Below, piece after piece: positions 33,757-42,763 of a DNA stretch of 64,000 nt (its first letter is position 1; each line of letters begins with the position of its first letter). The notes under the pieces were generated by a model. It was not told where the DNA came from, searched no databases, and saw only the letters and a list, made by a program, of their open reading frames with translations. The stretch spans positions 1,922,001 to 1,986,000 of the forward strand of contig NZ_JACBYS010000001.1 of NCBI RefSeq assembly GCF_013408245.1, read 5' to 3'. A program made the translations under genes and the position numbers. Source of the DNA: Duganella sp. 1224 (GTDB lineage: Bacteria; Pseudomonadota; Gammaproteobacteria; Burkholderiales; Burkholderiaceae_D).

Positions 33757-35274
33757 TCATTGCAACGCCTTCAGGCGCTCGACCGCGTGGTGGTTTTTCG
33801 CATCGAGCGCCAGCGACTGCTGGTAGCTGGCGATGGCGGCAGGCTGGTTGCCGACCGCCTCGTAGCCTTCGGCCAGACTGTCATGCAGGTTGCTGTCTTT
33901 CGGGTACAGCGATACGCCCAGCTTGAATATCTCGACGCCGGCCGGCGCGCGGCCGGAGCGCAGCAGTTCGTAGCCCCAGCCGTTGAGGTCCGACTCGGAC
34001 AGCACGAACGCGTCGTCCTCGCCGTGCAGCCGCGTGTAGATGGCCACCGCGTGCTCAAAGCCGCGCCGGGACAGCTCGGCCGCAAAGCCGGCGCGCGTGG
34101 CGACCGGGCCGGTGTCGGCGGCGCGCGGCTCGTACAGCGTCATGTGGCGCGGCGCGCCGTTCTGCGTTGGCGAACGCTGGATGAAGGCCTGGCCGGCGGC
34201 GTCGTTCTTGAGGTAAGCGTCGACAAAGGCCAGCATGTAGCGCGCGGTCCAGTAGTAGGCCTGCTCGACTTCTTCTCGCGTGTAGTCCTCGAAATGCGAC
34301 GGCGGCATGAAGCGCAGCGCGACCGGTGAAAAGTCGACGTGCACCATCGGCTGCATGACGATCTGGTACAGCTGCATGTGCCGCGCCGCGTTCAGCAGGC
34401 TGAAGGAAGTCTCGATGCCGCGCTGGTTGAGTTCCGAAATGGTGGCCAGCTTGCGCGAGATGTACAGCCACGGCACGGTCAGGCGCGACAGCGGCAGTTG
34501 TTTGGTCAGCGCCGGCTCGCGCGTGCCATCCAGGCTGATGACGGCGGAGATGCGGTTGTCGGCCGCCGCTGCGAACAGGCTGGTCATGCCGCCCCAGCTC
34601 CAGCCGGCAGCTGCAATGTGCGCGGTGTCGGCAAACGGCAGCGTGTGCGCGTAGGAGACGAGGAAGCTGATGTCGCGCGCCTGCGTGTCGGCGCCCTCGC
34701 GGTCCGCCGTCATCAGGAAGCTGCGCGTGCCAAGGTTGCGGCTGACGATGACCACATAGCCATGGCTGGCGAGGTATTCGCCGATGTCCGCCGCCTCGTT
34801 GGCGGCGCTGCCACCGCCCGGCGCGTACACCACCACCGGGTATTTGCCCGCCAGCGGCGCCGCGTCGCGCACGGCCCACATGCGCTGCGCGAATTTGGCC
34901 TTGGCCTGCGCTTCGCCTATGGCGGCGCTGGCGGATGCCAGGCGGGCCGCGACAAAGGCATCCACCTCGGCTTTGCCTAGGCCGTAGTTATCCTCGGTCG
35001 CCTCGGTGCGGATGTAATCGGAATAAGGGATGCGGGTGCCGGATGAAGAGGCGGCGGGATACCAGATCAGCGTCTGCACCGGACGGGCGCGTTCGCCAGT
35101 GAACGGCTGGCCGCTCACCACATCGTACTGCTCGCGGTAGCTGCGCGAATAATCGTACTGCTGAACGAGGCGGAAACCGACGCCGTGCGGGCCTTGCTCA
35201 AGATGGGCAAATCCGGTTTCGGCCCGGACCAGCGGCGCCAGGGCCGCCAGTAACACCAGCAGTACATATCGCAT
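33757..35274 (-). CDS. Secreted alpha/beta hydrolase with C-terminal TPR-like repeats
   Basis: 505 residues. A signal peptide (MRYVLLVLLAALAPLVRA) precedes a dienelactone-hydrolase-like domain: YPVVVYAPGGGSAANE (oxyanion region), nucleophile elbow GWSWGGM and a later MVHVDFSP that may supply the histidine. The last about 110 residues look like TPR helices (GVEIFKLGVSLYPKDSNLHDSLAEGYEAVGNQPAAIASYQQSL). Hydrolyses an ester or similar bond outside the cytoplasm; substrate unknown. A hairpin precedes it, separating it from the chemoreceptor gene. Confidence 0.82.
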   Translation of the reverse strand: MRYVLLVLLAALAPLVRAETGFAHLEQGPHGVGFRLVQQYDYSRSYREQYDVVSGQPFTGERARPVQTLIWYPAASSSGTRIPYSDYIRTEATEDNYGLGKAEVDAFVAARLASASAAIGEAQAKAKFAQRMWAVRDAAPLAGKYPVVVYAPGGGSAANEAADIGEYLASHGYVVIVSRNLGTRSFLMTADREGADTQARDISFLVSYAHTLPFADTAHIAAAGWSWGGMTSLFAAAADNRISAVISLDGTREPALTKQLPLSRLTVPWLYISRKLATISELNQRGIETSFSLLNAARHMQLYQIVMQPMVHVDFSPVALRFMPPSHFEDYTREEVEQAYYWTARYMLAFVDAYLKNDAAGQAFIQRSPTQNGAPRHMTLYEPRAADTGPVATRAGFAAELSRRGFEHAVAIYTRLHGEDDAFVLSESDLNGWGYELLRSGRAPAGVEIFKLGVSLYPKDSNLHDSLAEGYEAVGNQPAAIASYQQSLALDAKNHHAVERLKALQ

Positions 35275-35283
35275 TCACACTCC

Positions 35284-35316
35284 CACGTAACGTAGCCTAA
35301 AAGGCAATGTTACGTG
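35284..35316 (-). terminator. Terminator-like hairpin after the chemoreceptor gene
   Basis: Two nested stems, CACGTAAC/GTTACGTG and GCCT/AGGC, lie 7 bp after the chemoreceptor stop and just before the hydrolase start. There is no long T-run, so termination may be weak; a regulatory hairpin is an alternative. Confidence 0.5.
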
Positions 35317-35322
35317 AAAAGC

Positions 35323-36933
35323 TCAGACACTGCGAGCAATTTGCAACTGCGGGCGGGAAGCGCGCGCGTGCGACAGGCGCGGCGTGCCGTCCACCTTGAA
35401 CACGCTGACCGCCTGCGCCAGCGCGGCGGCCTGCTGCTGCATCGATTCCGCCGCCGCCGCGGCCTGCTCCACCAGCGCGGCGTTCTGCTGGGTCACCGCG
35501 TCCATCGAGCCGATGGCCTGATTGACTTCGTTGATGCCGGCGCTTTGCTCGCTGCTGGCGGCGGTGATCTCCGAGATCATGTCGCTGACCTTGTGCACGC
35601 TGGCGACGATCTCGTCCATCGTGGTGCCGGCATCGGCCACCAGCTTGCTGCCCTGGTTGACCTTCTCCACCGAGTCGCCGATCAGCGCCTTGATTTCCTT
35701 GGCGGCAGACGCCGAGCGCTGCGCCAGATTGCGCACTTCCGACGCCACCACCGCGAAGCCGCGCCCCTGCTCACCGGCGCGTGCCGCTTCCACCGCCGCA
35801 TTCAGCGCCAGGATGTTGGTCTGGAAGGCGATACCATCGATCACCGCGATGATGTCGACGATCTTGCTGGACGACTGGTTGATCGAATCCATGGTGCCCA
35901 CCACCTGCGCCACCACTTCGCCACCCTTCACCGCCACCTGCGCGGCCGACGCGGCCAGCTGGTTGGCCTGGCGGGCGTTGTCGGCGTTGTGGCGCACGGT
36001 GGAGGTCAGTTCTTCCATCGACGACGCGGTTTCCTCCAGCGCGCCGGCCTGCTGCTCGGTGCGGCGCGACAGGTCCTGGTTGCCCTGGGCGATTTCGCTC
36101 GACGACGTGGTGATGTGATCGGTGCCGGTGCGCACCTCGGTGACGATGGTGAGCAGGCTGGCGTTCATGTCCTTCAGCGCCGACAGCAACTGACCGGTTT
36201 CGTCGCGCGCGCTGTCGTCGATGTGGCCGGTGAGGTCGCCATTGGCCACGCGGCGCGCCGCTTCCACCGCTTCCTGCAGCGGCCGGACGATGCCGGTGGT
36301 CAGCAGCCAGGCGCAGGCGGCGCCCAGCGCCAGCACCAGCGTGGCCAGCACGAACAGCAGCCGGCGGCTGCTGTTGGCGATGTCTTCGATGTGGGCAGCG
36401 GCGGCGTCAATCTTGGCGCGCTGCATTTTCAGCAGCTCGACGATCAATTCCTGGTACTTGGCGGTGCCGGGCTTAAAGACGTTTTCAAAGACCTTGGTCG
36501 CTTCATCCAGTTCGCCGGCGGTCTTCAGCTTGTTGATCTGGTCGCGCGACGACAGGTAGACCTTGCGCTGCTCGCCGATGCGGGCGAACAGGTCTTTCTC
36601 ATCGTCGTCCGAGATCAGCGTTTCGATTTTCTTTTGCAGTTCGCTGGAGGCGGCCGACGAGGCCTTGGACTCCTCGGCGAAGTAGGCGCCCAGCGACGGG
36701 TCGCTGCTGCGGGCGATCGCGGTGGTGCGGCGGATGCCGCTGTCGATCTTGCCGGACCAGTCGGAGATCATGCGCTCCTTGGCCAGCGGCACCTGCATCA
36801 TTTCGCTGGTGGCCGAGGCCACGCCCTGCAGGCGCCAGACGCTGATGCCGGTGATCAGCACCGCAAACGCCAGGATGATCGTAAAGCCCAGCGCCAGGCG
36901 TTTGCCGATGCTGATATTCGCCAACACATTCAT
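35323..36933 (-). CDS. Methyl-accepting chemotaxis protein (4HB sensor, HAMP)
   Basis: 536 residues. First membrane helix about 12-31, a periplasmic four-helix-bundle sensor (about 34-190), second helix about 192-212, a HAMP region with [20 protein letters not shown], then a signalling domain of about 250 residues. The hairpin tip has the family sequence [23 protein letters not shown]. It passes ligand signals to CheA through CheW; the cheW gene lies directly upstream on the same strand. The ligand is unknown. Confidence 0.95.
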   Translation of the reverse strand: MNVLANISIGKRLALGFTIILAFAVLITGISVWRLQGVASATSEMMQVPLAKERMISDWSGKIDSGIRRTTAIARSSDPSLGAYFAEESKASSAASSELQKKIETLISDDDEKDLFARIGEQRKVYLSSRDQINKLKTAGELDEATKVFENVFKPGTAKYQELIVELLKMQRAKIDAAAAHIEDIANSSRRLLFVLATLVLALGAACAWLLTTGIVRPLQEAVEAARRVANGDLTGHIDDSARDETGQLLSALKDMNASLLTIVTEVRTGTDHITTSSSEIAQGNQDLSRRTEQQAGALEETASSMEELTSTVRHNADNARQANQLAASAAQVAVKGGEVVAQVVGTMDSINQSSSKIVDIIAVIDGIAFQTNILALNAAVEAARAGEQGRGFAVVASEVRNLAQRSASAAKEIKALIGDSVEKVNQGSKLVADAGTTMDEIVASVHKVSDMISEITAASSEQSAGINEVNQAIGSMDAVTQQNAALVEQAAAAAESMQQQAAALAQAVSVFKVDGTPRLSHARASRPQLQIARSV

Positions 36934-37016
36934 TCTTGCACCTACCTCTCAAAGTAAATCAAAAACAAAACTAACGGTATCAGCCTCGGGACCTGCCCGG
37001 CGCAATCGGCGCCGGC

Positions 37017-37511
37017 TTAGGCCGCCAGCGCGGTGTTTTCGATCAGGCCCATGTCGGCGCTGGACATCAGCTTGTCGATATCGACCAGGATCAGCATGCG
37101 TTCCTCGATGGTGCCGAGGCCGACGATGTGGTCGGTGTTCATGGCCGCGCCCACTTCCGGCGCCGGCTTGATCTGTTCCTGGGTCAGCGTGGTGACGTCC
37201 GACACGCGGTCCACCACCATGCCCACCACGCGGTGGCCGATGTTGAGGATGATGACCACGGTGAACTGGTCGTAGGTCGGGGTGCCCAGGTTGAACTTGA
37301 TGCGCATGTCGACGATCGGCACGATGATGCCGCGCAGATTGATCACGCCCTTGACGAATTGCGGCGCGTTGGCAATGCGGGTCGGTGCTTCGTAGCTGCG
37401 GATCTCGCTGACTTTCTGGATATCGATGCCGTATTCTTCCTGGCCCAGCGTGAAGGCCAGATATTCGCCGGCGACCGACGAGGTCGCGTGCAGTTCGCTT
37501 ACGTTAGACAT
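37017..37511 (-). CDS. cheW: Chemotaxis coupling protein CheW
   Basis: 164 residues with the CheW fold: YLAFTLGQEEYGIDIQKVSEIRSYE, FVKGVINLRGIIVPIVDMR, ILNIGHRVVGMVVDRVSDV and a final MLILVDIDKLM. CheW bridges chemoreceptors and CheA. It precedes the chemoreceptor gene by 83 bp on the same strand, so the two are probably co-transcribed. The 199-bp gap to the divergent HD gene is AT-rich and probably holds both promoters. Confidence 0.93.
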   Translation of the reverse strand: MSNVSELHATSSVAGEYLAFTLGQEEYGIDIQKVSEIRSYEAPTRIANAPQFVKGVINLRGIIVPIVDMRIKFNLGTPTYDQFTVVIILNIGHRVVGMVVDRVSDVTTLTQEQIKPAPEVGAAMNTDHIVGLGTIEERMLILVDIDKLMSSADMGLIENTALAA

Positions 37512-37710
37512 GGTTTTTCCTTCAATGCGATAAGTAATTGAGCGTAATGTTACCGCAAGTCAAGATCAATAGCACCAAATAAATGCGGCACGGCAACAAA
37601 ATAGGCTTATTGAAATTACCAGATTGATAATGCGATCACGGTTTTACTCCTGCACAAGCCGCTGCAAGCCTGTATGATTTGCATCAAACCGACAATGATC
37701 CGGGAGACTG

Positions 37711-38370
37711 ATGAATAGCTTGCTCACCCTCTGGCACCCGCGCCTGGTAAGCCTGGCCACCGCGGCGCAAGGCATGGATGGCGCCCACGACACCAACCAC
37801 CTGCACCGCGTGTGGCGCAACGCCAGCCTGCTGCTGGACGACTACCCGGAGGCCGACGCGCTGGTGGTGTTGGCCGGCTGCTACCTGCACGACCTGGTCA
37901 ACCTGCCCAAGAACGATCCCGAACGCCACCTGGCCTCGCGCAAGGCGGCGCTGCTGGCCAGCCGCCAGCTGGCCGAGCTGGATTTTCCGCCCAACAAGCT
38001 GGCAGCGGTGGCGCACGCCATCGAGAGCCACAGTTTTTCCGCCGGCATCCGCCCGGAAACCATCGAGGCGCGCATCGTGCAGGACGCCGACCGGCTGGAC
38101 GCGCTGGGCGCGGTCGGCCTGGCGCGCCTGTTCTACACCGCCGGCCGCATGGACTCGGCACTGGCCCACCCGGACGATCCGATGGCGCTGCACCGCGACC
38201 TGAACGACAAGGCCTACGCGCTCGATCACATCGACACCAAGCTGGCCACCCTGCCCGGCAAGATGCAGACCGCCGCCGGCCGCCGGCTGGCCGAGGCCCG
38301 CATGCAGGAACTGATCGCCTTCCGCGACAACTTCATCGCCGAATGGGCCGCCAGCCCGGCCGCGCCCTAA
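37711..38370 (+). CDS. HD-domain phosphohydrolase
   Basis: 219 residues. The metal-binding pattern is H...HD...D: DTNHLHRVWRNA, AGCYLHDLVNLPKNDPE and IVQDADRLDALGAVGLAR. This layout matches small HD hydrolases of the YedJ/YpgQ type, which dephosphorylate nucleotides or act as pyrophosphohydrolases. No signal peptide. It precedes the MFS gene by 13 bp, so the two are likely an operon. Confidence 0.88.
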   Translation: MNSLLTLWHPRLVSLATAAQGMDGAHDTNHLHRVWRNASLLLDDYPEADALVVLAGCYLHDLVNLPKNDPERHLASRKAALLASRQLAELDFPPNKLAAVAHAIESHSFSAGIRPETIEARIVQDADRLDALGAVGLARLFYTAGRMDSALAHPDDPMALHRDLNDKAYALDHIDTKLATLPGKMQTAAGRRLAEARMQELIAFRDNFIAEWAASPAAP

Positions 38371-38383
38371 CCCATCGTCCCCC

Positions 38384-39631
38384 ATGAGCACAAGCGAGAC
38401 CACCACGGCGGCGGCGCCGGCCGCGCCGGGCAACCTGAATTTTGTCCTGATCTGCGTCTTCATCGACATGCTGGGCATCGGCCTGATCGTGCCGGTGCTG
38501 CCGGTGCTGGTGGGCGAATTCACCGGCAGCCGCGAAAACCAGGCCTACTGGTACGGCATCATGAGCACCGTGTTCGGGCTGATGCAGTTCCTGTTCATGC
38601 CGATGCTGGGCGCCATCAGCGACCGCGTCGGCCGCCGCCCGGTGCTGCTGTACTCGATGGCCGGCATGAGCATCAATTTCCTGACCACGGCGCTGGCGCC
38701 CAACCTGGCCTGCCTGTTCATCGGCCGCGTGATCGGCGGCATGTCGTCGGCCAGCATGTCGGTGGCGTCGGCCTACGCGTCGGACATCTCGACGCCGGAC
38801 AACCGCGCCAAGAGCTTCGGCAAGATCGGCGCGGCGTTCGGCCTGGGCTTCATCTGCGGCCCGATGGTGGGCGGCCTGCTGGGCGGCTACGACCTGCACC
38901 TGCCGTTCTACGTGGCCGGCGCGCTGTCGGCCGCCAACTGCGTGTATGGCTACTTCATGGTGCCGGAGTCGCTGCCGGCGGCGCGCCGCGCGCCGTTCAC
39001 GCTGTCCAAGATCAACCCGCTGACGGCGCTGGTCAAGCTGGCGCGCCGCGCCGAGATCCGCGGCCTGGTGGTGACCTACACGCTGGTGACGCTGGCGGCC
39101 ATGATGCTGCAGACCACCTGGGTGCTGTACACCACCTTCCGCTTCAACTGGACGCCGGGCCAGAACGGCGCCGCGCTGTTCTGCGTCGGCCTGACGGCGG
39201 CGGTGGTGCAGGCCGGCCTGCTGGGCCTGCTGATCAAGCGCTTTGGCGAGGTGCGGCTGGCGCAGCTGGGCATGGTCTCGGGCAGCATCACCTACCTGCT
39301 ATACGGCCTGGCCACGCAGGGCTGGATGATGTATGCGCTGATCGTCTGCAATGTGCTGTCGTTCGCCATCGGCCCGGCCCTGCAAAGCATTGTGTCCAGG
39401 CACACGCCGGCCGGGGAGCAAGGCGAGTTGATGGGGTCGCTGCAATCGATCAGCAGCGTGGGCGTGATCATCATGCCGCTGCTGGGGTCGGCGATCCTCG
39501 GCGAGGTCAGCCACCTGCCGGCCGGCGACTGGCGCGTGGGCAGCACTTTCTACCTGTGCGCGGCCATGCAGGCGGCGGCCATCTTCGTCGCCCAGCGCTA
39601 CTTCAGACAGCACGAGCCGGAGGCGGCATGA
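38384..39631 (+). CDS. MFS transporter (TetA/TCR-like)
   Basis: 415 residues with about 12 membrane helices. The first helix region (FVLICVFIDMLGIGLIVPVLPVLV) and GAISDRVGRRPVLL between helices 2 and 3 match the tetracycline-resistance-type efflux family of the major facilitator superfamily. Drug:proton antiport across the inner membrane is expected; the substrate is not known. The stop overlaps the start of the next gene. Confidence 0.92.
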   Translation: MSTSETTTAAAPAAPGNLNFVLICVFIDMLGIGLIVPVLPVLVGEFTGSRENQAYWYGIMSTVFGLMQFLFMPMLGAISDRVGRRPVLLYSMAGMSINFLTTALAPNLACLFIGRVIGGMSSASMSVASAYASDISTPDNRAKSFGKIGAAFGLGFICGPMVGGLLGGYDLHLPFYVAGALSAANCVYGYFMVPESLPAARRAPFTLSKINPLTALVKLARRAEIRGLVVTYTLVTLAAMMLQTTWVLYTTFRFNWTPGQNGAALFCVGLTAAVVQAGLLGLLIKRFGEVRLAQLGMVSGSITYLLYGLATQGWMMYALIVCNVLSFAIGPALQSIVSRHTPAGEQGELMGSLQSISSVGVIIMPLLGSAILGEVSHLPAGDWRVGSTFYLCAAMQAAAIFVAQRYFRQHEPEAA

Positions 39632-40431
39632 GATGGCGGCTGATGCTGGCGGCATGCGCGGCCAGCCTGGCGGCCCATGCCGGCGCCACCGGCTGCTCGC
39701 GCGACATCGCCGTGCCGGTCTCGGCCAGCGGCGCCAGCGTGATTGTCGACGGCGCGCAGGTGAAAGGGATTTATCCGGATCTGCTGCGCGACATCGGCGC
39801 CCGCACCGGCTGCCATTTCGTGTTCAGCGTGGTGCCGCGCGCGCGCCAGGTGGCGATGTTCCAGACCGGCGGCGCGGACATCCTGGCGCCCGCCACGCGC
39901 ACCCCGGCGCGCGACAGGATCGGCACCTTCATCCCGATGATCAATCACCGCGCCATGCTGATTTCCGTGAGCAGCGGCCGCGCGCCGATCGGCAGCCTGC
40001 GGGATCTGCTGACGCGGCGCGAGCTGCGCGTGGCGGTGGTGCGCGGCTTCGATTATGGCGAGCGGTATACTGCGCTGCTGGCCGAATTGCAGAAACAGGG
40101 CCGCTTGTTCACCGAGGTGGACGTGGTGGCGGTGGCGCGCTTGCTGCATGCCGGTTCGGCCGACGTCACCATCATGGGGCCGACGCTGATGGCCGGCGCC
40201 ATCCGCCGCGAGCAGCGCGTGCACGGACTGCAGGACAAGCTGAAGGCCGAGCCGGTGCCGGAGCTGCCGTGGCGCCAGAGCGGCGCCTACCTGTCGCACG
40301 CGCTGAAGCCGGAAGACCAGGCGCTGCTGCGCGAGGCGCTGGACAAGGCCGGCAAGTCCAACCATGTAATGGAAGGCTACTTGCACTACTTCCGCCCCGA
40401 ACTGTTGACCGACAGCGTGCGGCCGCGCTAA
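39628..40431 (+). CDS. Periplasmic substrate-binding-like protein
   Basis: 267 residues from ATG 39628, overlapping the MFS stop by 4 nt. A signal peptide (ends near AHAGA) precedes a type II periplasmic-binding fold: GIYPDLLRDIGARTGCHFVFSVVPRARQVAMFQTGGADIL and LRVAVVRGFDYGERY. It resembles the amino-acid ABC transporter solute-binding family, but no ABC genes lie nearby. It may act as a sensor or orphan binding protein tied to the MFS gene. Confidence 0.85.
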   Translation: MRWRLMLAACAASLAAHAGATGCSRDIAVPVSASGASVIVDGAQVKGIYPDLLRDIGARTGCHFVFSVVPRARQVAMFQTGGADILAPATRTPARDRIGTFIPMINHRAMLISVSSGRAPIGSLRDLLTRRELRVAVVRGFDYGERYTALLAELQKQGRLFTEVDVVAVARLLHAGSADVTIMGPTLMAGAIRREQRVHGLQDKLKAEPVPELPWRQSGAYLSHALKPEDQALLREALDKAGKSNHVMEGYLHYFRPELLTDSVRPR

Positions 40432-40667
40432 TGCAGGAGCTTGAACAACGCTGCCGTCACGCCGGACTGCAGCACCAACAACGTGAACATATAGCTGACC
40501 ATTTTTAGCTCAAACCTGGCGAAGGCCAATTCGAGATCGTGCTTGGTCACCAGTTGGCTCTCGATCAGTTGGTACAGGGCCGAAGCCAGCGATTTGACTT
40601 GTCGTTCAGAAAAGCCGCCATCGACCAGATTATCCATCAAAGCTACCGTGTCGAAATTGCTGGACAT
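40428..40667 (-). CDS. Small coiled-coil protein with C-terminal membrane helix (DUF1640-like)
   Basis: 79 residues from ATG 40667 with AAGGAG 6 nt upstream; the longer frame from 40757 is not supported. Sequence pattern FDTVALMDNLVDGGFSERQV...LVTKHDLELAF resembles the N-terminal part of DUF1640/CCDC90-like proteins, ending in one hydrophobic helix. Function unknown. It overlaps the 3' end of the binding-protein gene on the other strand by 4 bp. Confidence 0.75.
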   Translation of the reverse strand: MSSNFDTVALMDNLVDGGFSERQVKSLASALYQLIESQLVTKHDLELAFARFELKMVSYMFTLLVLQSGVTAALFKLLH

Positions 40668-40755
40668 GTCGTTCTCCTTTTCCAGCTTAGACCGCCTCGC
40701 GCGCAAAACAGTTCCCGAACTTGACAGACCGCGACCAAACTGCAACCATACGGCC

Positions 40756-40806
40756 ATGATTTTTTATGCCCCACCTCACGCCCGCACGTATTGGCGCCGC
40801 TCTTAG
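40756..40806 (+). CDS. Possible 16-codon leader peptide with Tyr-Trp near its end, upstream of trpS
   Basis: ATG at 40756 opens MIFYAPPHARTYWRRS and stops at TAG 40804-40806. Codon 13 is the single tryptophan. A consensus -35 TTGACA lies at 40721-40726, but the matching -10 is weak. No ribosome site is visible, so translation would have to be leaderless or weak. It sits before two hairpins that end in a terminator ahead of trpS, the layout of a ribosome-mediated attenuator. One Trp codon is little evidence and chance is possible. Confidence 0.35.
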   Translation: MIFYAPPHARTYWRRS

Positions 40807-40850
40807 CGAGCGCGGCCACTGTACAACCATAGTGATGTGATACTTTTATC

Positions 40851-40879
40851 AACGCCGCCCTGCTCTGGTGGCGTTTTTT
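40851..40879 (+). terminator. Intrinsic terminator or attenuator in front of trpS
   Basis: A 9-bp stem (AACGCCGCC with GGTGGCGTT, one G-T pair), 7-nt loop and six T. It ends about 40 bp before the trpS ATG with no plus-strand gene within 400 bp upstream, so it more likely acts in the trpS leader than as the end of another unit. An upstream segment (about 40807-40816) could pair with its left half as an anti-terminator. Confidence 0.6.
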
Positions 40880-40919
40880 ACATCCGCGCGCCAGACCGGG
40901 GCACCGTAAAGGAACCCTG

Positions 40920-41972
40920 ATGAGTCTGCCCGAACAGCCACAAACCGCCGAAGCCGTCGCCGTCGCGCCGAAAGGTCCGCAAATCATCCTGACCGGCGAC
41001 CGTCCGACCGGCCCGCTGCACCTCGGCCACTACGTCGGCAGCCTGCGCAACCGCGTCGACTACCAGCACCAGTTCAAGCAGTTCATCATGCTGGCCGACT
41101 CGCAGGCGCTGACCGACAACATGGACGACACCAACAAGGTGCACCGCAACGTGGTCGAAGTGGCGCTGGACTACCTGGCCGTCGGCATCGACCCGGCCAA
41201 GTCGACCATCCTGATCCAGTCGCAGATTCCGGAACTGGCCGAACTGACCTTCTATTACCTGAACATGGTTACCGTGGCCCGCCTGGAGCGCAACCCGACC
41301 GTCAAGACCGAAATCGCCCTGCGCGGCTTCGAGCGCGACATCCCGGCCGGCTTCCTGACCTACCCGGCCTCGCAGGCGGCCGACATCTCGGCCTTCAAGG
41401 CCACGCTGGTACCGGTCGGCGAAGACCAGATTCCGATGATCGAGCAGACCAACGAAATCGTGCGCCGCTTCAACCGCATCGCCAACAAGGACATCCTGGT
41501 CGAATGCAAGGCGCTGGTGCCGGACATCGGCCGCCTGCCGGGCATCGACGGCAAGGCCAAGATGAGCAAATCGCTGGGCAACACCATCAACCTGGGCGCC
41601 AGCGCGGCCGAGATCACCGCCGCCGTCAAGAAGGTCTACACCGACCCGCTGCACCTGCGCGTGGAAGACCCCGGCCACCTGGAAGGCAACGTCGCCTTCA
41701 TCTACCTGGACGCCTTCGATCCGGAAAAGGACAAGCTGGAAGAAATGAAGGCCCACTACGTGCGCGGCGGCCTGGGCGATTCGATCGTCAAGAAGCGCCT
41801 GGAACTGGTGCTGCAAGAACTGCTGGCGCCGATCCGCGCGCGCCGCGAGGAGCTGGAAAAAGACAAGGGCTACATCATGCAATTGCTGAAGGAAGGCACC
41901 ATGCACGCCCGCGAGGTGGCGGCCCGAACCGCCGACGAAGTCAAGGCCGCGCTCGGCCTGAGCTACTTCTGA
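40920..41972 (+). CDS. trpS: Tryptophanyl-tRNA synthetase
   Basis: 350 residues; charges tRNA-Trp with tryptophan. Class I signature motifs are in place: [11 protein letters not shown] (HIGH) near residue 35 and [10 protein letters not shown] (KMSKS) near residue 215. The dimer-type layout and length fit bacterial TrpS. AAGGAA lies 5 nt before ATG 40920. The TGA stop overlaps a CTG codon that may start the DUF1294 frame. Confidence 0.97.
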   Translation: MSLPEQPQTAEAVAVAPKGPQIILTGDRPTGPLHLGHYVGSLRNRVDYQHQFKQFIMLADSQALTDNMDDTNKVHRNVVEVALDYLAVGIDPAKSTILIQSQIPELAELTFYYLNMVTVARLERNPTVKTEIALRGFERDIPAGFLTYPASQAADISAFKATLVPVGEDQIPMIEQTNEIVRRFNRIANKDILVECKALVPDIGRLPGIDGKAKMSKSLGNTINLGASAAEITAAVKKVYTDPLHLRVEDPGHLEGNVAFIYLDAFDPEKDKLEEMKAHYVRGGLGDSIVKKRLELVLQELLAPIRARREELEKDKGYIMQLLKEGTMHAREVAARTADEVKAALGLSYF

Positions 41973-42343
41973 CCGCGTCCGCGCCGGCGCTAGGCTGGCT
42001 GTGGCTGGCGTCGCTGTACGGCGCCGCCAGCGCGGCCTGCTTCATCGCCTATGCGATCGACAAGGCGGCGGCCATCCACCAGCGCCGCCGCACTGCCGAA
42101 TTCACCCTGCTGATGCTCGGCCTGTGCTGCGGCTGGCCGGGCGGCCTGCTGGCGCAGCGCCTGTTGCGCCACAAGTGCCGCAAGACCAGCTTCCTGATCC
42201 GCTTCTGGCTGACGGTGCTGCTGAATCTGGCCGCCGCCGCGCTGCTGCTCGCTACAATCCCGACGGATAAGTCTCCGGCAAGTCCCCCGCTGTCCAGTGC
42301 GACGACACCTTCAGCGGCTTGCGCGCTCAGCTCGACCAGCTAG
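41969..42343 (+). CDS. DUF1294-family membrane protein with no ATG/GTG/TTG start
   Basis: The reading frame encodes a clear DUF1294 domain: [40 protein letters not shown], with two to three membrane helices. In this frame there is no ATG, GTG or TTG between an ATG far inside trpS (41504) and a methionine inside the domain. A CTG at 41969-41971 overlaps the trpS stop as CTGA, the layout of a coupled start, and would give 124 residues. I use this as the start. A frameshift error or loss of the true start is the alternative. DUF1294 proteins have no known function. Confidence 0.65.
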   Translation: MTASAPALGWLWLASLYGAASAACFIAYAIDKAAAIHQRRRTAEFTLLMLGLCCGWPGGLLAQRLLRHKCRKTSFLIRFWLTVLLNLAAAALLLATIPTDKSPASPPLSSATTPSAACALSSTS

Positions 42344-42700
42344 CGCACCGCCCCGACCTCGCGGTCGGGCCGCAGGCCGAGGCTGGTGAGGTAGCCGTAA
42401 CGCTGCGGATCCATGGCGACGTGATCGAAACAGCTGCAACGTCCGCGCGCGCGGCCGGCCGCCTCGGGATCGGCCTGGTCGAGATAAGGAACCACGGCCT
42501 GCATCGACTTGTGCAGGCTGTACAGGTCGATGCCGTAGAAGCCCACGCGCCGCGCCGGGTCTGGCGCCTGCTGGTTGTTGACCTGCAAGGCGTCCAGCCA
42601 GTCGGCCTCGACCGCGATGGCGTCGAAGCCGCGTTCGACGATCAATCGCTTGCTGAGTTCAGCGCGCAGCCGGTAGAACTCGCGCGTGCCTCCCAGCGAA
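42340..42700 (-). pseudogene. Remnant of an erythromycin-esterase-family gene
   Basis: A minus-strand frame reads GGTREFYRLRAELSKRLIV, ERGFDAIAVEADWLDAL, then RRVGFYGIDLYSLHKSMQAV and CFDHVAMDPQRYGYLTSLG, ending at a stop at 42340. These match the central part of erythromycin-esterase-like proteins (usually about 420 residues). The part between VEADW and RRVGFYG is shorter than in intact members, the N-terminal catalytic start is missing and the C-terminal two-thirds is gone. No proper start is present. A decayed fragment left between the DUF1294 and DMT genes. Confidence 0.8.
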
Positions 42701-42763
42701 CTGCACGCGGATATGCGACACTCTATGGTTTATTTTGTTTTTGTGCTTTGGAAAGAGTGTGCG

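Noticed and set aside
41504-41968. ATG at 41504 as the start of the DUF1294 gene
   Set aside because: It would add about 155 Arg/Gly-rich residues that are only the trpS gene read in another frame.
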